A DNA stretch of 6,104 bases from Thermoplasmata archaeon. Lineage in GTDB: Archaea > Thermoplasmatota > Thermoplasmata > Lutacidiplasmatales > UBA184. The stretch lies in assembly GCA_030043855.1 (NCBI GenBank), contig JASHWW010000034.1, positions 1 through 6,104 of the forward strand. Reading direction: 5' to 3'. Position 1 is the first letter of the stretch, and each line of letters starts with the position of its first letter. The position numbers and the translations under genes were made by a program. Below are positions 1 through 5,412 of the stretch, one piece after another. A model generated the notes under the pieces. That model was not told where the DNA came from and made no database searches. It saw only the letters and a program-made list of their open reading frames with translations.

Positions 1-514
1 AGGGCGCCGGAGCTGCGGGGGGCGAGGTCGGACTCGCCGGGGACGGTGTCTGTGACGGGGAGGTGCCGAGGTCGGCCTCTGTGATGCGCCCGCCCGGCCC
101 GCTGCCGCGGATCTTCCCCAGATCGATCCCGCGTTCCGCCGCGAGTCGTCGGACGAACGGCGAGGCCTGGACCCCGGCGGCGCCGGCGGGCGCGGGAGCC
201 GCGACGGCCACCGGAGCTTGGGGAGCGGCTGGCGCAACGGGGGCCGGGGGCGCTGCGGACGCGGAGGCGCCACCCGGCCCGGTCTCGATCGTCACGAGCA
301 AGCCGCCGACCTTGACCTTCACTCCAACGGCGGCGTGGATCTTCGCGATCCGTCCGGTCTTGGGGGACGGGATCTCGACGTTCGCCTTGTCGGTCAGGAC
401 GCTCACCAGGGGCTGGTCCTCCCGGATCGCGTCCCCCTCCTTCACGAACCACTGGACGACCTCCCCCTCGGCCACGCCTTCGCCGATGTCGGGGAGGCGG
501 AACTCGAACGCCAT
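1..514 (-). CDS. 2-oxoacid dehydrogenase E2 (lipoyl acyltransferase), partial, N-terminal 171 residues
   Basis: This is the N-terminal part of the dihydrolipoamide acyltransferase core of a 2-oxoacid dehydrogenase complex; the gene runs off the window at base 1, so the catalytic acyltransferase domain is not visible. The ATG at 512-514 begins MAFEFRLPDIGEG, the standard start of a lipoyl domain (about residues 2-78). The lipoylated lysine should be K43 in LTDKANVEIPSP. An Ala/Pro-rich flexible linker (about 79-114) follows. Next is a peripheral subunit-binding domain (about 116-149, SPFVRRLAAERGIDL then GSGPGGRITEADL) that docks E1 or E3, and then the start of a second Pro/Ser/Ala linker. There is one lipoyl domain in the visible part. 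The gene lies 8 bases after the E1 beta stop, with its SD overlapping that stop. The acyl group (acetyl or branched-chain) cannot be decided without the catalytic domain. Confidence 0.95.
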   Translation of the reverse strand, partial: MAFEFRLPDIGEGVAEGEVVQWFVKEGDAIREDQPLVSVLTDKANVEIPSPKTGRIAKIHAAVGVKVKVGGLLVTIETGPGGASASAAPPAPVAPAAPQAPVAVAAPAPAGAAGVQASPFVRRLAAERGIDLGKIRGSGPGGRITEADLGTSPSQTPSPASPTSPPAAPAP

Positions 515-524
515 CGCTCCTCCT
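515..524 (-). promoter_or_regulatory. Ribosome binding site of E2, overlapping the E1 beta stop
   Basis: On the minus strand the sequence reads TAGGAGGAGCG before the E2 ATG. AGGAGG (524-519) shares two bases with the TAG stop of E1 beta and lies 4 bases from the start codon. This is a strong SD with short spacing and suggests that ribosomes finishing E1 beta re-initiate on E2. Confidence 0.75.
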
Positions 525-1500
525 AGCCGCTCCGCACGGTCGAGCGGATGGCGTGCGCGATGCGGGCGGCGTCGGGCAGGTAGACGTTCTCGAGGGCGTA
601 CGGGAACGGCGTGTCGAATCCGGTGACCCGGGCGATCGGGGCCTTCAGCGAGTAGAACGCGCGTTCCGCGAGCAGCGCCGAGATCTCCGCGCCGAATCCG
701 CAGGTCCGGGGCGCCTCGTGCACGACGACGGCGCGGCCGGTCTTCTCGACGGAGGCGACGACCGCCGCCTCGTCGAGCGGGACGAGCGACCGGAGGTCGA
801 TCACCTCGACCGAGATCCCCTCCCCGGCGAGCGTCTCGGCGGCGTCCACCGTCGGCGGGATCATCGCGCCGTACGCGAAGACGCTCGCATCGGTCCCTTC
901 GCGGACGAGTCGGGCCACGCCGAACGGTACCCGGTGGTCCCCGTCCGGAACCTCGCCGGTCACCGACCGGTAGATCCGCTTGGGCTCCAGGAACAGGACC
1001 GGATCCTCGTCTTGGATCGCGGTGAGCAGCAGGCCCTTCGCATCGGCGGGGGTCGACGGGACGATGACCTTCAGTCCGGGCGTGTGCGCGAAGTACGCCT
1101 CCGAACTCTGCGAGTGGTACAGGCCGCCCTTGATCCCACCGCCGTACGGCGTGCGAATCACGACGTGGCACGGATATTGCCCGCCCGAGCGGTATCGGAA
1201 CTTCGCGAGCTCGCTGACGATCTGGTCGAACGCCGGATAGATGAAATCGAGGAACTGGATCTCGGCGACCGGCTTGAGACCGTAGAGCGCCATCCCGATC
1301 GCGGTCCCGACGATCCCGGTCTCGGAGAGCGGGGTGTCGACGACCCGGTCCGTGCCGAACTGCTGGGCGAGTCCCTCCGTCGCCCGGAAGACCCCGCCGT
1401 TGACCCCGATGTCCTCGCCGAGCAGCACCACGTCGGGGTCGGCCTGCATCGCCTCGAACAGGCCCCGGTTGACCGCTTGCACCAACGTCCGCTCGGTCAC
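523..1500 (-). CDS. 2-oxoacid dehydrogenase E1 component, beta subunit
   Basis: This 325-residue protein is the beta subunit of the heterotetrameric, thiamine-diphosphate-dependent E1, which decarboxylates a 2-oxoacid and transfers the acyl group to E2 lipoamide. The N-terminal pyrimidine-binding domain (about 1-185) shows LLGEDIG (26-32), the cofactor-activating glutamate E60 in TPLSETGIVG, EIQFLDFIYPAFDQIVSE (80-97) and GGLYHSQSSEAYFAHTPGLK, with H129 at the position of a conserved active-site histidine. The C-terminal transketolase-type domain (about 200-325) includes VEVIDLRSLVPLD and ENVYLPD near the end. Length is typical (about 320-340). The GTG at 1500 is chosen because it keeps the conserved first helix TERTLVQAVNRGLFEA. 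The next in-frame ATG (codon 18) would lose it, and the open frame upstream merely overlaps E1 alpha. No strong SD is seen, which fits coupling through the 4-base overlap with E1 alpha. The YHSQS region resembles branched-chain enzymes; pdhB-type or bkd-type symbols would both be used. Confidence 0.95.
   Translation of the reverse strand: MTERTLVQAVNRGLFEAMQADPDVVLLGEDIGVNGGVFRATEGLAQQFGTDRVVDTPLSETGIVGTAIGMALYGLKPVAEIQFLDFIYPAFDQIVSELAKFRYRSGGQYPCHVVIRTPYGGGIKGGLYHSQSSEAYFAHTPGLKVIVPSTPADAKGLLLTAIQDEDPVLFLEPKRIYRSVTGEVPDGDHRVPFGVARLVREGTDASVFAYGAMIPPTVDAAETLAGEGISVEVIDLRSLVPLDEAAVVASVEKTGRAVVVHEAPRTCGFGAEISALLAERAFYSLKAPIARVTGFDTPFPYALENVYLPDAARIAHAIRSTVRSG
1497..1500 (-). promoter_or_regulatory. 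GTGA stop/start overlap coupling E1 alpha and E1 beta
   Basis: The minus-strand bases GTGA hold both the TGA stop of E1 alpha (1499-1497) and the GTG start of E1 beta (1500-1498). Such 4-base overlaps usually mean translational coupling, which suits two subunits needed in a 1:1 ratio in an alpha2-beta2 E1. Confidence 0.8.
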
Positions 1501-2576
1501 GGTTTCACGACCCCGTCGCGGACGAGCTGTTCGAGAGCGTCGCGCTCGGCCTGCAACCGATACGTCGGCGTCGCGAAGACGTCGTCCAGGAAGCTCATCG
1601 GGTCGACCGGTGCAACGCCTTCGGCCGACTCGACCGCCTTCGCGACCTCGGCGCGCGACGCCTCCCACCACTGCGCATCGCGGGCGTCGTCCAACAGCCC
1701 CGCGGCGACCAGGCGGTCGCGCAACAGACGGACCGGGTCGCGCCGCTTGGCCGCCTCGACCAGCGCTTCCGGCCGGTATCGCTTCGGGTCGTCGGAGGTC
1801 GAGTGGGCCCCGAACCGGTACACTTGCGCTTCGATGAAGGTCGGGCCGTCGCCCGCGATCGCCCGCGCCCGCGCTTCGCGCACCGCTCCGTAGACCGCGT
1901 CCAGGTCGTTCCCGTCGACCACCACGCCGCGGAACCCGTAGGCCGACGCCTTCTCGGCTAAGGTCGGGCTCATCGTCTGCCGGTCGCGGGGCAGCGAGAT
2001 CGCCCAGCCGTTGTTCTGGCAGAAGAAGATCGTGGGGGTCCGGTACACGCCGGCGAAGTTCATCCCGGCGTGGAAGTCGTTCGAGCTCGTCGCGCCGTCC
2101 CCGAAGTACGCGAGCGTCACGATCGGGTCCTTCCGGCGCTGGGCGGCCATCGCGGCGCCGACCGCCTGCGTGATCTGGGTCCCGATCGGGCTCGAGGCGA
2201 CGACAAAGTTCTGGTCCCGGAAGCCGAAGTGATTCGGCATCTGCCGGCCCTTCGTCCGGTCCCGGGAGTTGGCGAACAGCTGGTCGAGGATCGCCACCAA
2301 CGGGACTCCGCGAACGAGCGCGACCGCGAGCTCCCGGTAGGCGGGGAAGACCCAGTCGACCGGCTCCAGCGCGGCCGCCGAACCGACCTGGGCGGCCTCC
2401 TGTCCGGAGAGCGGCACGTAGAACCCGATCCGCCCCTGTCGCTGGAGGGAGAGGCATCGCTCGTCGGTCGCCCGGGCCAGCAGCATCGTCCGATACGCCT
2501 CGGGCAGGCGAGCCGGCGGGAACGGGTCGGCAGCGGCCCCGGGGCTGGTCCGGGGCGACGGCGCGGCGGTCGACAC
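1497..2576 (-). CDS. 2-oxoacid dehydrogenase E1 component, alpha subunit
   Basis: This 359-residue alpha subunit binds the diphosphate of thiamine diphosphate through Mg2+ and forms the E1 active site with the beta subunit encoded next. The visible signature is the GDG...NN motif: GDGATSSNDFHAG at 159-171 and CQNNGWAIS at 186-194, about 29 residues apart as expected. Other family blocks are SLQRQGRIGFYVPLSGQEA (43-61), FPAYRE (77-82), KGRQMPNHFG (109-118), SSPIGTQITQAVGAA (128-142) and a phosphate-loop-like YRFGAHSTSDDPKRYR. GRQMP, DFHAGMNFA and HSTSDD resemble branched-chain 2-oxoacid dehydrogenases, while QRQGRIGFY is shared with bacillus-type pyruvate dehydrogenase, so substrate is left open (pdhA- or bkdA-type). 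The GTG at 2574-2576 is preferred: it follows GGAGAGGGA with good spacing. An upstream ATG (2652-2654, 385 residues) would add an unconserved stretch overlapping the methyltransferase end and the TATA-like box. Confidence 0.93.
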   Translation of the reverse strand: MSTAAPSPRTSPGAAADPFPPARLPEAYRTMLLARATDERCLSLQRQGRIGFYVPLSGQEAAQVGSAAALEPVDWVFPAYRELAVALVRGVPLVAILDQLFANSRDRTKGRQMPNHFGFRDQNFVVASSPIGTQITQAVGAAMAAQRRKDPIVTLAYFGDGATSSNDFHAGMNFAGVYRTPTIFFCQNNGWAISLPRDRQTMSPTLAEKASAYGFRGVVVDGNDLDAVYGAVREARARAIAGDGPTFIEAQVYRFGAHSTSDDPKRYRPEALVEAAKRRDPVRLLRDRLVAAGLLDDARDAQWWEASRAEVAKAVESAEGVAPVDPMSFLDDVFATPTYRLQAERDALEQLVRDGVVKP

Positions 2577-2616
2577 GAGGTCCCTCTCCGGTCGGACCCG
2601 AGCGCTCGATATAACA
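2577..2616 (-). promoter_or_regulatory. Putative promoter and ribosome binding site of the E1alpha-E1beta-E2 operon
   Basis: The 40-base gap between the methyltransferase stop and the proposed E1 alpha GTG holds GTTATATC (2616-2609), one of very few AT-only runs in the region, matching the look of an archaeal TATA box. A start site about 25 bases downstream would fall near 2587, close to GGAGAGGGA (2589-2581), an SD-like run 5-9 bases from the GTG. Reading it as a promoter is inference. A bacterial promoter is less well supported, because no matching -35 element is evident. Confidence 0.45.
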
Positions 2617-3444
2617 CTAGACGTTTGCAGGAGCTCCGGGTCGGTCGCCCGCATCGACCGGGATCTCCGCGAGGATTGTCGAGAACGGCCGGGACGGGCG
2701 CCGTCCGTCCTTGAGCTTGCGGATCCGCCAGAAGACCGGACCGTTCAGGCGATTGTTCCAGAGGGAGTAGACCGTCGCGAGCATTCGCGTTCGCTTCGAC
2801 GACGGGGCGACCGGGAGATTTCGGCCCACGGGCCTCCCGAGGGCCCGACGTCCGATCAGGTCCAGGCCATCGATCCGATACTCGACGAACAGGTTCGCGG
2901 CCAAGTGGCACTCCCGCAGGAGGGCGACGAACTCGCGGAGATCGTACTCCCGGACGTGGTACGGGGAGACGTAGAGCTCGGGCCGCCCGTGGGAGTTCTC
3001 GCCGTTGGGGGTCGAGAGCAGGCACCGTCCGCCCGTTCGCACGAGGCCGACCAGGTCCCGGAGGAGCCCAACGGGGTCGGTGACGTGCTCGACGACCTCG
3101 AAGGCGAGGGCGACATCGAACCCGCGCCAGGCGCGGAGGTCCCCGGGATCGTCCAGCGTGTGGAACTCGGCCCACGGACGGCCGGGCCCGATCCGGCGCT
3201 GCGCCCACGCCACGGCCTCGCGGTCCACGTCCAGCCCGACATACCGCCCCACGGCGCCCTCGAGCGCGAGGGCTCCGAATCCGTGGCCGCAGCCGACGTC
3301 GACGACGCTTCCGTTCCGGGCGAACGCGCGGGCGAACCGGTATCGGACTGCGTGGTCCCCCGAGCGCGAATACCAGGCCAGCAGGTCCGCCCCGCTCTCC
3401 CCCCCGCTCGGATACCGACTCCCGCCGGGGTTGAAGTCGCTCAT
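2617..3444 (-). CDS. Class I SAM-dependent methyltransferase (Methyltransf_11/23 type)
   Basis: This 275-residue protein has a Rossmann-type methyltransferase fold. Motif I is VVDVGCGHGFGALALEG (47-63), which binds S-adenosylmethionine. The acidic end of strand 2 follows in YVGLDVDREAV (68-78, D72), then FDVALAFEVVEHVTDP (109-124) and the motif III region LVRTGGRCLLSTPN (134-147). SPYHVREYDLREF (160-172) resembles a motif often seen in methyltransferases from polysaccharide and glycosyltransferase clusters, where they modify sugars or lipid-linked glycans; the acceptor here is unknown. No signal peptide or membrane segment is apparent, so it is probably cytosolic. The basic C-terminal tail (about 200-275) is not recognised. 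The ATG at 3442-3444 is chosen because earlier in-frame codons translate an Arg-rich, unconserved stretch. AGGA directly abuts the ATG, so SD support is weak. It is transcribed toward E1 alpha, 40 bases away, and is divergent from the ABC operon. A functional link to either is unproven. Confidence 0.88.
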   Translation of the reverse strand: MSDFNPGGSRYPSGGESGADLLAWYSRSGDHAVRYRFARAFARNGSVVDVGCGHGFGALALEGAVGRYVGLDVDREAVAWAQRRIGPGRPWAEFHTLDDPGDLRAWRGFDVALAFEVVEHVTDPVGLLRDLVGLVRTGGRCLLSTPNGENSHGRPELYVSPYHVREYDLREFVALLRECHLAANLFVEYRIDGLDLIGRRALGRPVGRNLPVAPSSKRTRMLATVYSLWNNRLNGPVFWRIRKLKDGRRPSRPFSTILAEIPVDAGDRPGAPANV

Positions 3445-3450
3445 TCCTGT

Positions 3451-3499
3451 GGCCCGGGCCGGTGCGTGCACCGCACGGGGGTTGTCGTCGGCAACCCTC
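3451..3499 (-). repeat. Cluster of three inverted repeats in the methyltransferase leader
   Basis: Three adjacent dyads lie just upstream of the methyltransferase ATG. GGCCCGGGCC (3451-3460) is a perfect 10-base palindrome. GTGCG (3462-3466) pairs with CGCAC (3472-3476) across a 5-base loop. GGGTTG (3479-3484) pairs with CAACCC (3492-3497) across a 7-base loop. They could form leader RNA hairpins or protein-binding sites. In GC-rich DNA, short dyads also arise by chance, so function is uncertain. Confidence 0.4.
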
Positions 3500-3553
3500 C
3501 GTTGCTGATGAAACGCTCCCCCTCGGTCCGTTGCGCTCGGTGCTCCCGTAGCT

Positions 3554-3567
3554 AAGGGTATTTGTAC
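3554..3567 (+). promoter_or_regulatory. Possible TATA-like promoter element of the ABC operon
   Basis: The run AAGGGTATTTGTAC is the most AT-rich patch in the divergent region and lies about 35-45 bases before the ATPase ATG at 3601. An archaeal-type start about 25 bases downstream would leave a leader of roughly a dozen bases, in keeping with the lack of a clear SD before that ATG. The match to a TATA consensus is poor, so this is tentative. Confidence 0.28.
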
Positions 3568-3600
3568 GGCCCTCCTCGTGCGGCGCCTCCACCCTCCGAC

Positions 3601-4590
3601 ATGTTGCGGAACGACGGCCCGGCCATCGAGACCCACGGGGTCACCCGCCGGTTCGAAAGCCGGAAGGGATTCCTGTTCCGGGACGTCACGCGCACGGACG
3701 CTCTGCAGGGCGTCGACCTCACGGTGGAACGCGGCTCGATCTTCGGACTGCTGGGCCCGAACGGCGCCGGCAAGACGACGCTCACGAAGATCCTCGCGAC
3801 CCTCCTGCTACCGACCGGGGGCGTGGCGAAGGTGCTCGGCCACGACGTCACGCAGGACGCGGCCTGGCTGCGGCCCCGGATGGGGCTCGTGCTCGGGGGA
3901 GAACGGGGCCTGTACAACCGCGTGAGCGGGCGGGAGAACCTCCGGTACTTCGCCGACCTCTACGGGATCCCGACCGCCGAGCGCGAGGAGCGGATCCGCT
4001 CCGTCCTCGAACGGGTCGACCTCCTCGCCGCGGCCGACCGGAGGGTCGAAGAGTATTCGCGCGGGATGAAGCAGAAGCTCCATCTCGCCCGCGGGATCCT
4101 CCACCGGCCCGAGATTCTCTTCCTGGACGAACCGACGATCGGCCTCGACCCGAAAAGCGCCCGGGAGACCCGAAAACTGATCCGGTCGCTGGTCGCCGAC
4201 GGGGTGACGATCTTCCTGACGACCCACTACATGTTCGAGGCGGAGGAACTCTGCCCCCAGCTGGCCGTCCTCTCCAAGGGGCGGATCGTGGCCCGGGACT
4301 CGGTCGACCGACTGCGCCAGCTGGTCGGCGGCGATCGAACGCTCGAGGCGGAGGCGTACGGGTTCGACGACGTGGAAGTGGCCGCGCTCCGCCGCCTGCC
4401 CGGGGTCTCGAAGGTCGCCGAAGAGGAGTTCGGACCGGCCACGCGCCTGACGATCCGGCTCCGGACCGACGAGATCGGGATCGAGGAGGTCCAACGCGCG
4501 CTGCCCGGCCATGACGAGCTGTCCGTGCGGGAGCGCCGGACCTCGCTGGAGGACGTCTACCTCGACCTGGTCGAGGAGGAGGCCCGGTAG
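3601..4590 (+). CDS. ABC-2 type exporter ATP-binding protein (DrrA/NatA/CcmA-like)
   Basis: This 329-residue cytoplasmic ATPase powers the membrane permeases encoded directly after it. Walker A is GPNGAGKTT (52-60, K58). The signature is YSRGMKQ (152-158), the SxGM variant common in the drug/sodium export branch. Walker B is ILFLDEPTIGLDP (172-184) with catalytic E177, followed by the switch histidine H209 in LTTHYMFEAEE. At the Q-loop position the sequence is LVLGGERGLYNRVSGREN (96-113), with glycine in place of the usual glutamine. The C-terminal region (about 240-329) resembles the extension of DrrA-type ATPases and ends in TSLEDVYLDLVEEEAR, as in that family. Length is typical (300-340). 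The ATG at 3601 is preferred over an in-frame TTG at 3562, which would add a Pro/Ala-rich tail with no homology signal. No SD is evident. Its TAG stop abuts the first permease ATG. The substrate is unknown. Confidence 0.94.
   Translation: MLRNDGPAIETHGVTRRFESRKGFLFRDVTRTDALQGVDLTVERGSIFGLLGPNGAGKTTLTKILATLLLPTGGVAKVLGHDVTQDAAWLRPRMGLVLGGERGLYNRVSGRENLRYFADLYGIPTAEREERIRSVLERVDLLAAADRRVEEYSRGMKQKLHLARGILHRPEILFLDEPTIGLDPKSARETRKLIRSLVADGVTIFLTTHYMFEAEELCPQLAVLSKGRIVARDSVDRLRQLVGGDRTLEAEAYGFDDVEVAALRRLPGVSKVAEEEFGPATRLTIRLRTDEIGIEEVQRALPGHDELSVRERRTSLEDVYLDLVEEEAR
4575..4582 (+). promoter_or_regulatory. Ribosome binding site of the first permease, inside the ATPase gene
   Basis: GGAGGAGG lies within the last ATPase codons (encoding the Glu-rich tail), 8 bases before the permease ATG at 4591. 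It is a strong SD with good spacing and supports both the ATG and coupled translation of ATPase and permease. Confidence 0.75.
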
Positions 4591-5397
4591 ATGGCCCTCG
4601 TGACGTCGGAGGTCTCCCGGACGCGCTCGACGGCCGCGTCGCTCCGGCTCTCGGTGCTGATGTTCCTCGCGGACCCGCAGTGGCTGATCCCTTCGATGAT
4701 CGCCCCGGTCGTCTTCGGCCTCGTCGCGTTCGAGCTGTTCCGCGGCGCCGGGCCCTACTTCCTGACCTACGCGATCCTCGGCGCCGGCATGATGTCGATG
4801 TGGGGCCAGACCCTCTACGGCAGCGGCTGGGCGACCGGCCAAGACCGCGAGTTCGGCACGCTGGAACCGACGCTGCAAGCGCCGACCCCCTACCTCTACG
4901 TCGTGCTCGGCCGCGTCGTGTGGAACGTGGTCTCGGGGCTGATCGGCGGCGGGATCGTCTATCTGGTCGTCGTCCTGGCCGCCGGAGGACCTCCCGCGCT
5001 GCCGGATCCCCTCGCCTTCGCGATCCTGTTCGTCTTCGTCATGTTGACCCTCGCGGCCGTCGGGGTCGTCTTCGCGGCGTTCTACGTCTACACCCGGTAC
5101 GCCGGATTCATCCAGAACATCGGCGAGTTCGCGTTCTACGTGGGCACCGGCTGCATGTTCCCCGTGGTGCTGCTCCCGTTCTGGACGAACCCGCTCGCGC
5201 TCTTCTTCCCGCCGACGTGGGCCCTGGACGCCCTCCGCTACAACTCCATCCCCGGGTACGTCGGATTCTCGTGGGGGTTCGGCTGGGACCTCGTCGGCGC
5301 GGTGGCGACCACCGCCGTCTACCTCGCGATCGCCGGAACGGTCTTCCACCGCGTCGAGCGGCACGTTCTCGAGGTCGGGAACCTCTCGGACTTCTGA
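4591..5397 (+). CDS. ABC-2 type transporter permease, first subunit
   Basis: This 268-residue integral membrane protein is one of two permease subunits of the exporter. About six membrane segments are visible: residues 31-50, 56-76, 104-131, 141-167, 178-196 and 232-252. Between the second and third lies EFGTLEPTLQAPTPYLYVVLG (87-107), the E.GTLE..L..P block typical of ABC-2 permeases, thought to contact the ATPase. The segment after the fifth helix, PFWTNPLALFFPPTWALDAL (196-215), fits the family's conserved C-terminal region. There is no cleavable signal peptide; the N-terminus (1-30) is short and probably cytosolic. The ATG directly follows the ATPase stop with no spacer and has a strong SD inside the ATPase gene. 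Length is normal for a DrrB-like half transporter. It differs from the second permease, so a heterodimer is more likely than a homodimer. The substrate cannot be read from the sequence. Confidence 0.9.
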   Translation: MALVTSEVSRTRSTAASLRLSVLMFLADPQWLIPSMIAPVVFGLVAFELFRGAGPYFLTYAILGAGMMSMWGQTLYGSGWATGQDREFGTLEPTLQAPTPYLYVVLGRVVWNVVSGLIGGGIVYLVVVLAAGGPPALPDPLAFAILFVFVMLTLAAVGVVFAAFYVYTRYAGFIQNIGEFAFYVGTGCMFPVVLLPFWTNPLALFFPPTWALDALRYNSIPGYVGFSWGFGWDLVGAVATTAVYLAIAGTVFHRVERHVLEVGNLSDF

Positions 5398-5398
5398 C

Positions 5399-5403
5399 GG
5401 AGG
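5399..5403 (+). promoter_or_regulatory. Ribosome binding site of the second permease
   Basis: GGAGG begins two bases after the first permease's TGA and lies 9 bases before the ATG at 5413. This decides the start of the second permease, which has no other good candidate nearby. Confidence 0.7.
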
Positions 5404-5412
5404 CGACGAAGC

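Larger units (their letters stand above)
3445..3600. other. Divergent intergenic region between the methyltransferase and the ABC transporter
   Basis: About 156 bases without a supported gene separate the two outward-reading blocks, so it should hold promoters for both. It contains a group of inverted repeats near the methyltransferase start and an AT-rich patch at 3554-3567 suitably placed for the ABC operon. Open frames of other genes extend into it in both directions, but their translations look unconserved. Confidence 0.6.

Noticed and set aside
553..1893. A 446-codon plus-strand frame antisense to E1 beta and E1 alpha
   Set aside because: Composition is typical of the complement of GC-rich coding sequence and it lies opposite strongly conserved genes.
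1501..2457. N-terminal extension of E1 beta (about 319 codons) or an E1alpha-E1beta fusion
   Set aside because: The extension is Arg/Gly-rich nonsense in the wrong frame over E1 alpha. The real E1 beta starts at the GTG at 1500; the two subunits are separate with a 4-base overlap.
2117..3592. A 491-codon minus-strand frame overlapping the methyltransferase and E1 alpha
   Set aside because: It is an Arg/Pro/Ser-rich shadow frame over two well-supported genes and has no recognisable motif.
3562..3600. Upstream TTG start for the ATPase
   Set aside because: The 13 added residues are Pro/Ala-rich and not family-like, there is no SD, and the TTG would fall within the likely promoter patch.
3649..3666. 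GGTTCGAAA, resembling a tRNA T-loop
   Set aside because: It lies in the coding sequence of the ATPase (RRFESRKG) and no flanking acceptor or anticodon stems are apparent.
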